Positions 1 through 8,600 of a DNA stretch of 64,000 bases are shown here, in pieces. Positions within the stretch are counted from its first letter, which is position 1, and each line of letters starts with the position of its first letter. Source of the stretch: a virus; the IMG/VR virus record IMGVR_UViG_3300025280_000031, positions 1-64,000 of that record; one strand, given 5' to 3'. Both the position numbers and the translations under genes were made by a program. A model generated the notes under the pieces. It worked only from the letters and a program-made list of their open reading frames with translations. It made no database searches and was not told the origin of the DNA.

Positions 1-4
1 CGAA

Positions 5-673
5 CTAAACGATTTCGTCTGCTATTCCTAATTCTACAGCTTCATCAGCAGTAAGATAGACATTCATCCTTTTTGCTAAAAGTTTCTTGATATATCTTTT
101 GGTCATTTTTGTTTCCTCCAATAGACACACAACCAATCTTTCTTGAATCCATTTGGCCTCGGCCATTTCGTTTTCAAGATCGGAGAGGTTTCCATGCTGA
201 CCAGAAGTAACACCGTGAAGCATAACTCTACAGTTCTTTCCAATGCGTCTTTGACCTTTTGTTCCGGCTGCCAGGAGTAGAACTCCTGCTGACATAACTT
301 TTCCAAGGCCCAACGTTTTAATCTCGCAATCATCTCTTACCATTCGCATTGTATCGTAAATTGAGAACATGTCAACAGCGCTCCCTCCCCAAGTTGACAC
401 AATAAAATTCATGGGCTCATATGTAGTTGTGGTTTCTGATTCAGAATCCTCTGGATCTGAAAGTTCTTCTTTCTTCCCCATTTCTTTTAAAGCCATCAAA
501 GAATAAGTTGTCTCAGCAGCATTTCCCTCAGTGACTTCGCCGTACAAACCAATTAGTCTGAGCTTTGCTGGTTCAGCTGCAGTATCATTCAACAATAAAA
601 ATTGTGAAAGATCTGTTGGTGTTTCCTCTTCCGATTGTTCTTTTTGCGGTTCTTCAACTTCAAATTTACCCAA
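5..673 (-). CDS. ClpP-like serine protease
   Basis: The 222-residue protein has the ClpP fold signature. The nucleophile region GKVMSAG places Ser128, and RVMLHG places His153, exactly 25 residues later as in E. coli ClpP. The C-terminal block YLTADEAVELGIADEI matches the end of ClpP. The third catalytic residue, normally Asp just before this block, aligns with Asn204. The first 85 or so residues are acidic and low in complexity (Glu, Ser, Thr runs), which is not typical of cellular ClpP. The start is TTG, chosen because AGGAGA lies six bases upstream. ClpP-like proteases in phages usually act in head maturation or protein turnover, but this phage also has a gp21-like prohead protease, so the role here is open. 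It lies downstream of the promoter at 992-1018. Confidence 0.87.
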   Translation of the reverse strand: MGKFEVEEPQKEQSEEETPTDLSQFLLLNDTAAEPAKLRLIGLYGEVTEGNAAETTYSLMALKEMGKKEELSDPEDSESETTTTYEPMNFIVSTWGGSAVDMFSIYDTMRMVRDDCEIKTLGLGKVMSAGVLLLAAGTKGQRRIGKNCRVMLHGVTSGQHGNLSDLENEMAEAKWIQERLVVCLLEETKMTKRYIKKLLAKRMNVYLTADEAVELGIADEIV

Positions 674-682
674 TTACTTCTC

Positions 683-976
683 CTAATTAATTTTTTTTGC
701 TTTACCATTTCTGTTGAGTTCTTGCAACTCAAACGGAAATTCTTTTGCCCAACCGATCCAAGAGTCTTTATCCTGGAATGCTCTAATGAATAAACGTAGC
801 TCCGCTTTGCCGTTTTTGTGCCACCCATATCCAATTTCTTTCCAATCTTTTAATTCTGCTAAAATCTTCCTTCTTTCTCTCGCTGACATTTTTCCTTCAA
901 GTTGAAGTTTATAAGTGACCTCTTTATCTTTGCCAGTGATTTGTTTCCAAGCAACAATTGTCATCTCGCTCTCCAT
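683..976 (-). CDS. hypothetical protein, 97 aa
   Basis: I do not recognise this small protein. It begins MESEMTIVAWKQITGK and is rich in Trp, Lys and Glu, with no membrane segment or cysteine motif. The open frame extends 14 codons further upstream, but AGGAGA lies seven bases before the internal ATG at 976, and a strong promoter (992-1018) sits just above it, so the longer form would begin inside the promoter. It is probably the first gene of a short transcript that continues into the ClpP-like gene, with 9 bases between the two. Confidence 0.7.
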   Translation of the reverse strand: MESEMTIVAWKQITGKDKEVTYKLQLEGKMSARERRKILAELKDWKEIGYGWHKNGKAELRLFIRAFQDKDSWIGWAKEFPFELQELNRNGKAKKIN

Positions 977-991
977 ATCATGTTCTCCTAT

Positions 992-1018
992 ATTATAACA
1001 AAAAGAAAAAAAAGTCAA
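992..1018 (-). promoter_or_regulatory. sigma70-like promoter with extended -10
   Basis: On the minus strand TTGACT (1013-1018) is followed after 15 bases by TATAAT (992-997), preceded by TGT to give an extended -10. The spacer is a T-rich tract. The -35 overlaps the stop codon of the gene at 1015-1398. It would drive the genes at 683-976 and 5-673. The 15-bp spacer is short, but the extended -10 compensates. Confidence 0.7.
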
Positions 1019-1398
1019 CCATTTTTTTTATATTGATCTTCAAAATCTTTTTTCGCCTCTTTCCAGTTGTTAAACTTCAAGAGGTCTCTGTAATATTTAG
1101 GCCAATGAGTTTTCAAACGCGATATTATTACTTCTTTCCATATGCTTATTGCTTGTTTATCTTTTTCAATTTTTGCTTTTATATACTCTTCATCCGAATT
1201 TGCAGAGCGTACATGTTCATGTTTGAGTTCTAGTGCATGCTTCACATCTTCTTCTAAGATAGTTAGCAACTTAAGAATGTCTTCTTTCAAAGACTTCATA
1301 AAAGAATACATATGTCCATAGTTTAATATAGAAGAAATTATCCTATAGGAAATAACTCCTGTAGCAAACCATAAAAACTGATCCATGCCATTTGGCAC
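1015..1398 (-). CDS. hypothetical membrane-anchored protein, 127 aa
   Basis: The N-terminus (about residues 5-25, FLWFATGVISYRIISSIL) is hydrophobic and looks like a single membrane anchor. The remaining 100 residues are highly charged and predicted helical by eye, with many Lys and Glu. The start shown is GTG with GAGGG four bases upstream. An internal ATG four codons later is an alternative. I do not recognise a family. It lies 9 bases below the acidic late gene at 1408-2076 and is probably co-transcribed with it. Confidence 0.6.
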   Translation of the reverse strand: MPNGMDQFLWFATGVISYRIISSILNYGHMYSFMKSLKEDILKLLTILEEDVKHALELKHEHVRSANSDEEYIKAKIEKDKQAISIWKEVIISRLKTHWPKYYRDLLKFNNWKEAKKDFEDQYKKNG

Positions 1399-1407
1399 TA
1401 CGCCCTC

Positions 1408-2076
1408 TTATTTTTCAATGGAAGTGAATATTTTTTCAACAATCTTGTCAGTTAGTTGATTAATTTTTGTTTCTCTAAGCTCTTTAGCTGCAGTTGCGGA
1501 CTCGTTGAGTTTTTGTGCCTGCGTTAAGCGAGCAGCAACTTTTTGAGTAATTTTTTCAAGAAGATCTTCTTCATTAAGTTCTTCTGGTTCAGGCTCATTA
1601 ACTTCTTCAGTGCTTGTTTCCTCCAGCTCTTCCACTCCTTCCCCGCCTTCAACACCTTCAATATCTTCAATATCTTCAATATCTTCAACACCTTCAGGTT
1701 CTTCCCCCACTTCCAATTCGGCCTCTTCTCCACCTTCAACATCTAGCGAAAGATCTACATCATACCTTTCAGCAACTTCGTCCACGACGCCCGCAATTCC
1801 TTGCATCATATCAGTGAGAGCATCGCCCAAAGGCTCTTCTCCGCCGGGCTCTTCCGGTTCAAGTTCACCTTCAAGTTCACCTCCAAGTTTTCCTCCAAGA
1901 TCGCCTTCAAGATCATCTTCTCGGACGTAAGATACGCCAGCCTCCTCTAACTCTTCCTCTTTGGCTTCAGTTTCTTTAATTTTATCAACAAACGTTTCAG
2001 TCAAAGGATCGATTGAGGCCAGTTTCATAAAGCGGCGAATTGTGTTCTCATTAAGAAGTGGTTTTTTGTTGCTCAT
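1408..2076 (-). CDS. acidic low-complexity late protein, putative virion/internal protein
   Basis: The 222-residue protein has three parts. A short N-terminal segment, NENTIRRFMKLASIDPL, looks like an amphipathic leader. A very acidic middle, residues about 35-165, is built of Glu/Gly/Leu and Asp-Ile-Glu repeats. A basic amphipathic C-terminal helix starts near LLEKITQKVAARL. This resembles phage scaffold or internal proteins, but no defined domain is visible. A late-promoter motif (2116-2123) lies 40 bases upstream and the ribosome binding site is AGGAGA, so it is probably expressed with the structural genes although it is located among early genes. Confidence 0.7.
   Translation of the reverse strand: MSNKKPLLNENTIRRFMKLASIDPLTETFVDKIKETEAKEEELEEAGVSYVREDDLEGDLGGKLGGELEGELEPEEPGGEEPLGDALTDMMQGIAGVVDEVAERYDVDLSLDVEGGEEAELEVGEEPEGVEDIEDIEDIEGVEGGEGVEELEETSTEEVNEPEPEELNEEDLLEKITQKVAARLTQAQKLNESATAAKELRETKINQLTDKIVEKIFTSIEK
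1656..1691 (-). repeat. 9-bp tandem repeat, about four copies
   Basis: CTTCAATAT on the plus strand is repeated three times at 1656-1682, followed by a variant CTTCAACAC. In the encoded protein it gives a run of Asp-Ile-Glu triplets. Such in-frame triplet repeats can grow and shrink by slippage without breaking the frame. Confidence 0.85.
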
Positions 2077-2115
2077 TGGTGTTCTCCTATAACGTTATAA
2101 GCTATTATTTCATAG

Positions 2116-2123
2116 TAAATAGT
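2116..2123 (-). promoter_or_regulatory. late-promoter motif ACTATTTA
   Basis: ACTATTTA on the minus strand, 40 bases upstream of the start of the acidic late protein at 2076, in the intergenic stretch 2077-2153. It matches the motif found upstream of the sheath, tube, scaffold and pre-terminase genes. Confidence 0.6.
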
Positions 2124-2153
2124 ACGTTGATAAACAAAAAGTTCATTTAATAT

Positions 2154-2390
2154 TTAAATAATTTCTAATTCTTTTAACTGTAATTTTGATAACGCTCGGT
2201 CTTGAATTTGTTTCACTCTTACAAAGCTTATGTTTAATCTTTCTGCAACTTCTCGCAGAGTCATTGAGCCATTTTTTTCAACTGCAATTAATACACAATT
2301 TAAATCATCTTTATGGTCAATCCAATGTTTGCAGTCTTTAATTGGGCAGTTGGTATTATTGACAACGCAACTGTTGCAACAACTTCTCAT
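2154..2390 (-). CDS. minimal sigma factor-like protein (sigma70 region 4)
   Basis: Residues about 40-75 form a helix-turn-helix typical of sigma70 region 4.2: LREVAERLNIS, then VRVKQIQDRALSKL. The N-terminal 30 residues carry five cysteines and a histidine (CCNSC, C, C-H), which could bind a metal. At 78 residues it has no region 2 and cannot open a -10 element alone. It could be a specificity subunit, an appropriator-like factor or a transcription coactivator acting on host polymerase; the T4 analogues in role would be gp55 and gp33, but homology to either is not shown here. Its end overlaps the next gene upstream by 4 bases (ATGA), indicating coupled translation. Confidence 0.75.
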   Translation of the reverse strand: MRSCCNSCVVNNTNCPIKDCKHWIDHKDDLNCVLIAVEKNGSMTLREVAERLNISFVRVKQIQDRALSKLQLKELEII

Positions 2391-2719
2391 ATTTCTAAAT
2401 GCTCCTCTTCTATCAAATCAAATATATTCTCTAATTCATTAGGGTTTAAAGAAAATTGTTTTTCAAGCTCGCGCGCTTTTTCAATCAACTGCTTTGATTT
2501 TTTTCTGTTTACTTTACTTTGATTCCCTTTTTGTTCTTTATATCCATCAATAATTTTCATCATATTTTCGTCCTTGTTGATATATTTTCTCATCATCAAT
2601 CTGAAGAATTCATTTTGCCGCATCCCATCATAATGTAGCCTAATTTTCAAATCAGCATGTTTTTTATCAAAATCTTCAAAACAAACTTGCTTCTCAGCTT
2701 TTCTAAATTTGTGAAACAT
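2387..2719 (-). CDS. hypothetical protein, 110 aa, possible DNA-binding
   Basis: A basic protein. Residues 20-50 (LKIRLHYDG, then QNEFFRLMMRKYI) have a strand-then-helix pattern reminiscent of ribbon-helix-helix repressors, but the match is weak. The C-terminal third is a charged helix rich in Lys and Glu. It is translationally coupled on both sides: it overlaps the sigma-like gene by four bases and touches the GuaB-family gene at 2719. Its pairing with the sigma-like gene suggests a regulatory function, which is inference. Confidence 0.65.
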   Translation of the reverse strand: MFHKFRKAEKQVCFEDFDKKHADLKIRLHYDGMRQNEFFRLMMRKYINKDENMMKIIDGYKEQKGNQSKVNRKKSKQLIEKARELEKQFSLNPNELENIFDLIEEEHLEI

Positions 2720-3720
2720 TATCGCCTCAAAATATGAGTTGAACTCTCATACTGGCCAGCAGCTGTTTGAAGGAGAAATGTTGCGCTTGATTGAAACTCT
2801 TCTAAAGTACGAGCGCCGGTATAAGAAAACCCGCTCCTGACGTTACCTCCAATATCCCGTAGGATATCAGCCGCCGAGCCTTTGTATGGAATTGTAGTTG
2901 ATATTCCTTCAGGAGAAGATGACTGTCCTCTCCAATCCATCTGCGCAGACCTTGAAGCCATGCCCCTGTAAACTTTATATTTTTTATTTCCACTTGTAAA
3001 TATTTCTCCTGGTGATTCATCAGTGCCCGCTAACATTGATCCAAGCATAACAAAATCTGCTCCTGCCGCTAACGCTTTTACAATATCTCCGCTATTTTTA
3101 ATTCCGCCATCAGCAATTAATTTTGCATCTCTATTTGAATATGAACAATCACGTATCGATTGAAAAGTTGGGATACCGTGACCAGTATTGATTCTTGTGC
3201 TGCAAATTGAACCGCCGCCAATTCCAACTCTTATGCTGTCTGCCCCCCAATCTGCCAAATCATTAAAGGCATCAAGAGTCGCGACGTTGCCAGCCATCAA
3301 ATGAATTTCATTACCAAATACACCTCTCAACGTCTTAAGCGCATTTTTGGTTAACACATGATGTCCGTGAGCAACGTCCAAACAAAGTATGCGCACACCA
3401 GCATCCCACAAGGCACAAGCACGGGATTCATAATCACCCGTAACTCCAATGGCTGCTGCTATGTTAGCTTTCCTCTTCTTAGCGAGGACAACCTGTTCTT
3501 CAATTGTATTGTACCTATGAATTACACCCAATCCTCCTTCATCGTACATAGTCCACGACATTTCATCTTCGGTAACTGTGTCCATTGGACTTGATATAAC
3601 TGGTAAATCTAAATACGTCTTATCATCTAAAAAATTTCCAATATCAACTTCATTTCTACTTTTAATCTCTGAGTATTTTGGCTCCAATAAAACATCATCA
3701 AAACTAAGACTGTTCTGCAT
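2719..3720 (-). CDS. IMP dehydrogenase / GMP reductase family enzyme
   Basis: A 333-residue (beta/alpha)8 barrel enzyme of the IMPDH/GMPR family. Visible motifs are [14 protein letters not shown] at the N-terminus, the phosphate loop and nucleophile [11 protein letters not shown] (the Cys forms the covalent purine intermediate), [20 protein letters not shown] and [12 protein letters not shown]. The CBS domains of cellular IMPDH are absent. The mobile flap between [12 protein letters not shown] and EG is short, closer to GMP reductase, and the Arg-Tyr pair used by IMPDH as general base is not evident. The reaction may therefore be NADPH-dependent deamination of GMP to IMP (guaC-like) rather than IMP oxidation. 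The start has GAGGAA upstream. With dut, the deaminase and NrdJ it belongs to the nucleotide supply set. Confidence 0.9.
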   Translation of the reverse strand: MQNSLSFDDVLLEPKYSEIKSRNEVDIGNFLDDKTYLDLPVISSPMDTVTEDEMSWTMYDEGGLGVIHRYNTIEEQVVLAKKRKANIAAAIGVTGDYESRACALWDAGVRILCLDVAHGHHVLTKNALKTLRGVFGNEIHLMAGNVATLDAFNDLADWGADSIRVGIGGGSICSTRINTGHGIPTFQSIRDCSYSNRDAKLIADGGIKNSGDIVKALAAGADFVMLGSMLAGTDESPGEIFTSGNKKYKVYRGMASRSAQMDWRGQSSSPEGISTTIPYKGSAADILRDIGGNVRSGFSYTGARTLEEFQSSATFLLQTAAGQYESSTHILRR

Positions 3721-3988
3721 TTATTTCCTCTTTCAATTTGTTTACTAAATCTGTTGCTTTTGCCCAACATTTGGGACAATAAAGATTAACTTTGTTTTGT
3801 TCTTTTCTTACAATAACATACCATGATTGTACCATATCTTTATTTTGTTTGTCAAATGGTTTTTCACAGACAAGACAAAAATCTTCAAGCTGCGAAAACA
3901 TACTGATTTTTTCTTTTAATTCTGCTTCTGCATGTTTCTTTTTTGCTTTTTTAATTCTTCTTTGTATTTTTTTTGCTGCTTTTGTCAT
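3704..3988 (-). CDS. small zinc-ribbon-like protein
   Basis: The 94-residue protein starts MTKAAKKIQRRIKKAKKK, a strongly basic helix, and continues into a CLVCEKPFD ... YCPKCW pair of CxxC motifs that probably bind one zinc ion. The start at 3988 is preferred over the longer frame because it forms a 4-base ATGA overlap with the stop of the methyltransferase gene. Basic tail plus zinc ribbon suggests nucleic acid binding, but I recognise no named family. The 3' end overlaps the GuaB-family gene by 17 bases. Confidence 0.7.
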   Translation of the reverse strand: MTKAAKKIQRRIKKAKKKHAEAELKEKISMFSQLEDFCLVCEKPFDKQNKDMVQSWYVIVRKEQNKVNLYCPKCWAKATDLVNKLKEEINAEQS

Positions 3989-4491
3989 TTTATCTCTAAT
4001 GTGGATATGCCAACAATTCCGGTAGCTCCGCCGCAACCATAAGTATTCTTAAAAATTACAACTGCGGAGGGGAACGGCGCAGAAGAAGAAACATCGGCAC
4101 TGAACTTATTTTCAAATTTTAATCGGCCTTTTATAAAGTGTATCTTCCACGCCTTCATACAATACTCATGCCAATATTTTGTATCTGTTCTCGATGGAAT
4201 TAAGCACACAACTACTGTATTTGGCTTTTGTCCTTCCTCGTAAGCCTTCTTGACCCATTTTTTAATGTCTCGACCATACGGAGGGTTCATAAAAACCCTT
4301 TCGCCTTCCCAACTTTTACTGAGGCCGTCATCCTTTTTAGTAAAATATTTTTCGCATTTGGCACTTTCTGTGGTTGAACACGGATCAAGAGTAAATCTGT
4401 AATCAAGATTTAAATAATCATATAAGTCTTGTGGTGTTTCCCATTCTGCAGATTTAGAAGAAAACATTGTTTGTTGTGTTTCTTTATTCAT
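3985..4491 (-). CDS. phage DNA N6-adenine methyltransferase
   Basis: The 168-residue protein matches the short phage Dam-type methyltransferase family. It has WETPQDLYDYLN at the N-terminus, LDPCSTTESAKC (SAM-binding Asp-Pro-Cys), the catalytic motif FMNPPYGR (NPPY) near residue 70, and a following segment ending in CLIPSRTDTKYWHEYC. It would transfer a methyl group from SAM to adenine N6 in phage DNA, either for protection from host nucleases or to mark replicated DNA. No restriction partner is nearby, so it acts as an orphan enzyme. It overlaps dut by four bases. Confidence 0.9.
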   Translation of the reverse strand: MNKETQQTMFSSKSAEWETPQDLYDYLNLDYRFTLDPCSTTESAKCEKYFTKKDDGLSKSWEGERVFMNPPYGRDIKKWVKKAYEEGQKPNTVVVCLIPSRTDTKYWHEYCMKAWKIHFIKGRLKFENKFSADVSSSAPFPSAVVIFKNTYGCGGATGIVGISTLEIK

Positions 4492-4967
4492 ATTAATCCC
4501 GTGCTTCCAAATCCTCCATCAGAACGATCAGTGTCTAAGTCTGATGGGTCATAATTAATTTCACCGGGTTCGCATACAACAATCGGAACCAACACAGCTT
4601 GTGCAATTTTTTGTCCCGGTTGAATGGTCCTTGTTGACCCTCCAATATTATGAAGATTAACAAAAACTTCGCCAGTGTAGCCCGGATCAACAACGCATGC
4701 GCCAACAATTAATTTTTGCTTGTGAGCAATACCAGATTTATTTTTTATTTCTAGCATGTGGTTTTCCGGAACCACAACTTTTAGCCCTGTTGGAACCAAA
4801 CAAGATTCTCCTGGCGGAATTCTGTACTCTCCTTCCGGCTGCCAATAACAGTCGGGCTCTTTAGAAGGATCTGGACAATAGAACAAATCTATCCCGGCAT
4901 CAAGTGAATGAACCCTTATCGGTAATTTTGCTTTCGATCTAATTTTGTAAAATTTAAGTTCCATCAT
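4488..4967 (-). CDS. dut: dUTP diphosphatase
   Basis: A 159-residue trimeric-type dUTPase hydrolysing dUTP to dUMP and pyrophosphate. All five conserved motifs are present in order: SLDAGIDLF (motif 1), NKSGIAHK (2), VDPGYTGEVFV with the catalytic Asp (3), PGQKIAQAVLVP (4) and RSDGGFGSTG (5, the Gly-rich arm near the C-terminus). It keeps uracil out of DNA and supplies dUMP for dTTP synthesis. It is the first gene of an operon that runs through the methyltransferase, zinc-ribbon and GuaB-family genes to the sigma-like gene, under the promoter at 4974-5002. Confidence 0.96.
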   Translation of the reverse strand: MMELKFYKIRSKAKLPIRVHSLDAGIDLFYCPDPSKEPDCYWQPEGEYRIPPGESCLVPTGLKVVVPENHMLEIKNKSGIAHKQKLIVGACVVDPGYTGEVFVNLHNIGGSTRTIQPGQKIAQAVLVPIVVCEPGEINYDPSDLDTDRSDGGFGSTGLI

Positions 4968-4973
4968 AACTCC

Positions 4974-5002
4974 TTTATATCATTAAATTTTTTATATGTC
5001 AA
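4974..5002 (-). promoter_or_regulatory. sigma70 promoter for dut operon
   Basis: TTGACA (4997-5002), exactly 17 bases, then TATAAA (4974-4979) on the minus strand. The -10 is followed almost at once by AAGGAG and the dut start, giving a very short leader. The -35 is a perfect consensus, consistent with use of the unmodified host holoenzyme. Confidence 0.85.
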
Positions 5003-5006
5003 GTCA

Positions 5007-5600
5007 TTATTTTATTTCGTTAAGGAGGACGTGTTCTTCGCCCCATAGTTTTATTGCTTTTTTATTATAAGCAAGGCCGGCGTCTTCTTCAACGGTAAAG
5101 AAACCCAAGTGAAAGGTCTTATCGACATGTCGGATCTGGGACCCCCATTTCTTGAGTCTCTTACACCAATAAACCCCTTTGTATTTAGAAGAGGAGTTCT
5201 TATTGGATCGCCTATTGTGCATATTCTGTGATCGAGTTACTTCTCTTAGATTTTCTTTTTTATTGTCCAGTCCATTATGATTTATATGGTCAATAACCAT
5301 TCCATTTTGGGGCTTGCCCATTATAACATGATGAAGGTAAAGTGAGGTCCTTCGTCTTTCTCTCTTTTCTTTTCCTTTGTAGGTACGATAATACCACCCT
5401 CCGTTTGGATGGTAAATCCCGGTATAAGCATAAGGGTAGGATTTATTAGCATCGCCAAAGAGTATCCAATTATAATCCTTAACCTTATCCCAGTCTTCTG
5501 TATCTATAATGATTGTCCATTTTCCTGGAAATTTTTTGTTTTTACTTTTTATAAAGATGTGAGTTGTTCCGTCTTCATTGTGTATAAATTTATTTTTCAT
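5007..5600 (-). CDS. HNH homing endonuclease with AP2 domain
   Basis: The 197-residue protein combines an HNH nuclease core around residues 95-130 (LHHVIMG, then MVIDHINHNGLDNKKENLR, then RSQNMHNR) with a C-terminal AP2-type DNA-binding module starting at SKYKGVYWCKRLKKW. This is the standard architecture of free-standing phage homing endonucleases, which cut an unoccupied allele and are copied into it by repair. It sits alone between dut and dnaE with its own strong promoter, so it looks like an inserted selfish gene. It appears intact. Confidence 0.92.
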   Translation of the reverse strand: MKNKFIHNEDGTTHIFIKSKNKKFPGKWTIIIDTEDWDKVKDYNWILFGDANKSYPYAYTGIYHPNGGWYYRTYKGKEKRERRRTSLYLHHVIMGKPQNGMVIDHINHNGLDNKKENLREVTRSQNMHNRRSNKNSSSKYKGVYWCKRLKKWGSQIRHVDKTFHLGFFTVEEDAGLAYNKKAIKLWGEEHVLLNEIK

Positions 5601-5606
5601 AGCCCT

Positions 5607-5635
5607 ATACTAACAAAGATTTAGTTAAATGTCAA
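5607..5635 (-). promoter_or_regulatory. sigma70 promoter for the homing endonuclease
   Basis: TTGACA (5630-5635), 17 bases, TAGTAT (5607-5612) on the minus strand, preceded by TGT giving an extended -10. It lies between the stop of dnaE and the endonuclease start, with a leader of only a few bases. Confidence 0.8.
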
Positions 5636-5640
5636 ACATT

Positions 5641-8600
5641 TTATCCTAATAATTTCCAATTATGTCTTATTGATCTCGAAGAAAACCCCCACTGTTCATC
5701 ATAATCAATTTTACACATGTAGGGACGATTAATGTGAATCATGTCTCTTTCTTTAACTCCCCAACACCTAATTGAAGTTTGGTTACTTGTTGAGTCAATT
5801 ACGTTTACAATCCAATATTCTTTTCCATTCTTTGTCCTTCTACGAACAATTTCACGAGGGATAAACCAAACAATCTGAAGATCCGGATCATACTCAGCGA
5901 TTGGGGGAACGAAGTGTTCTTCAAGTCTTCTGCGAACATGTTCATTCAACACAAGATCAATTGGAAACACTCCTGTCAAATCAGCCTTGTTGGCTATCTT
6001 TTCCTGAGCCGTAAAATCTCCTTCCGGCTCGTAGAGTTCAATGTTTTCATTTAGCTGTTTTTCTTTTTTTGGCCGATCAACAACGGCGGCAGACCAAAAA
6101 TGCTTCATTCCAGAAAATCTATCATCAATTAGATTATCCACTGCACCACTGCGAACAAGAACATCCAATGCCTTCTTATTCAATTTTCCATAAATAACAT
6201 CCGGATTAAATAATAATTCCTCAACGGTGTTAAATGGGCGGTGTTGAATAATTTGCTCAATTGCTTTGGCACCCAAACCTTTAATCGAAGTTAAAGGCTG
6301 AATAAGAGTTTTGCCGTCTTCAGAGATCTCCCAAACTATCCCTGACGAATTAATATTCAGAGGTTGAATATTAAATCCCATTGATTTAGCAATGTTAATT
6401 GCTTTTTCTTTTCTGCTCTCGGGCTCTTTATCAAGAAAAGCCGCTGTCCATTCAACAGAATAGTAGTTAAGCAGCCACGCACATTGATAACTCAAGATGC
6501 TATAGCTAACTGCATGAGATTTATTAAAGCCATACCCAGAAAAGTATTCAAAATTCTGCCAAAGTTGTTCTGTTTGCCCGTAAGACAATCCTTTTTCTAT
6601 ACAGCCATCAACAAACTTGTTATAAATCTTTTCCTTCTTTTTTGTCTCATCTCCAGTTCCTTTCTTCGTTAGATATTTTCGTAAAGCATTACCCTCGTCA
6701 AGAGAAATGTTTTTACCAAGCTTGTGAGCTAGTAAAGCAATTTGCTCCTGGAAAATTAAGAAACCATAAGTTTCTTTTGTAACATCTCTTACAAGTTTGT
6801 GGATATAATTAACGCCATTAGGATCTTTTTTTGCTGCAATATAAGACTTATCAACATCCGCTCCAAGTGGGCCCGGGCGATAAATTGATGTGACAGCTGA
6901 AATATCAATCAAACTCTTTGGCTTTGCTTTTTTACAAAAATCTTGCGCTCCCTGTTCTGTAAATTGAAAGATGCCAGTCCATTTGCCCTTTTGGAAGATA
7001 TTTTTGTATACATTTTGATCATTGAAATTAATAACATCCGGATGGAGCTTTTCATTATAAAAGTTCTTCACATCTTCGAATGTTGGCTCTTCAACATTGT
7101 AGTGCCTTTTAAGAATGTGTCGAACTGCTCCTTCAATCATTCTCAAGGATGCCAATCCAAGAATATCAAATTTAATAAAGCCAAGAGGTTCAAGATGTCT
7201 AACATTTTGACCCTCCGACCACGGAGTTTGTCTTACACCTCCACTGTTCACGAGGGGCATCCATTTGTCCAAATCTTCACCAACCACAATGCCGCCGGCA
7301 TGTCTTGACACGCTTCTAACTTGCCCAAGCAAAGCATCGATGTGAGTTTTAACTTGGGGATATTTATCAAGAAACTTTTTCAGAGTTTCTGAATATTCCA
7401 TTACTTCATCAAAAGTTGGCGCGTAAACACCTGATTTAATTCCATGTTTCTTTTTAGCAATTGGAGTTGCCTCAAAAATCATTTTGCCAGTCACATTATT
7501 GACCTCTACAAATGGAATATCATAAAACTTTGAAACATCTTTAACCAGAGAACGAAGCTGAAGTGTATTGTAATTTGAAATTGGAGCAACTGTGTTGTCT
7601 CCCCATTCTTCAATTAGCATTTCCTTTAGTTCCATAGGATCTGCAACATCATAATCGATATCAGGATAGTCAACGGCGTCGCGTCTCAAAAACCTTGAAA
7701 AAAGAAGCTCGTGTCTGATGGGGTCAACTTGAGTGATATCCAGAACATAAGCAACAAGTGATCCGGCAGCAGATCCTCTGCCGGGGCCGGTGAGTTGCAC
7801 TGAACTTGCTTTATCAGCAATTGCTTTCATTGTTAAAAAATATTTAGCAAAGCCGCGATCTCTAATGACAAACAGTTCTTCTTTGAGGCGGTCTACATAC
7901 TCTTGTTTATCGTTGAGAACTTTTTCTTTAAGACCCTCCAAACAATCTTGTGTCAGCGCTTGAATATCTGTTTTCCCAGCCGGAACAACAAAACTCGGAA
8001 GTCTGACGTCATTATCCGGCATAAAATCTTCAATCAAATCATAAGCAATATACTCTGTTCTTTTAATCGAGTCTAAAACAAGATCGTCATCGTAATCAAA
8101 TCCTGTTTCTTTAGAATATTTGTGGTAAGACTCCCACATTTGTTCACCATTTTTTGGATATAACTCATATCCAATTTCTTCAACTCCAGAAGGAAGTTCA
8201 GCAGGCATATAGTCTGGTAAGCCTCCTTTTCCCAACCATCCGATCCGCTTATATAATTCCCTGTCCTTCCATGCGTCCGGATTAGGATAATGGCTGTCAG
8301 CAGTTGAGATAAGCTTTACGTCATATTCACGACAAACTTGAACAATGTATTGATTAAGCTCGTGCTGCTCCGGAATACTGTTCCATTGAAGTTCTCCGTA
8401 CCACTTATCTCCAAATATGCCTTTCATGCGCTCCGTTGTTTGACGCATTGCATTTAGAACAGCAGCATTGCCAAAATCTTTATGATCCCAATAATCACCA
8501 GCGTAAACACCACCAAGACAAGCACTAGTGGCAATAACTCCATCACTATATAAATCAAGAAGCTCATAATCAATTCGAGGGTAGCGATAAAAGTTTTCAT

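Noticed and set aside
958-1233. Plus-strand open frames such as 958-1233, 6943-7308, 28723-29292 and 35083-35676
   Set aside because: They are antisense to well-supported genes, have no ribosome sites or recognisable products, and show skewed composition typical of shadows.
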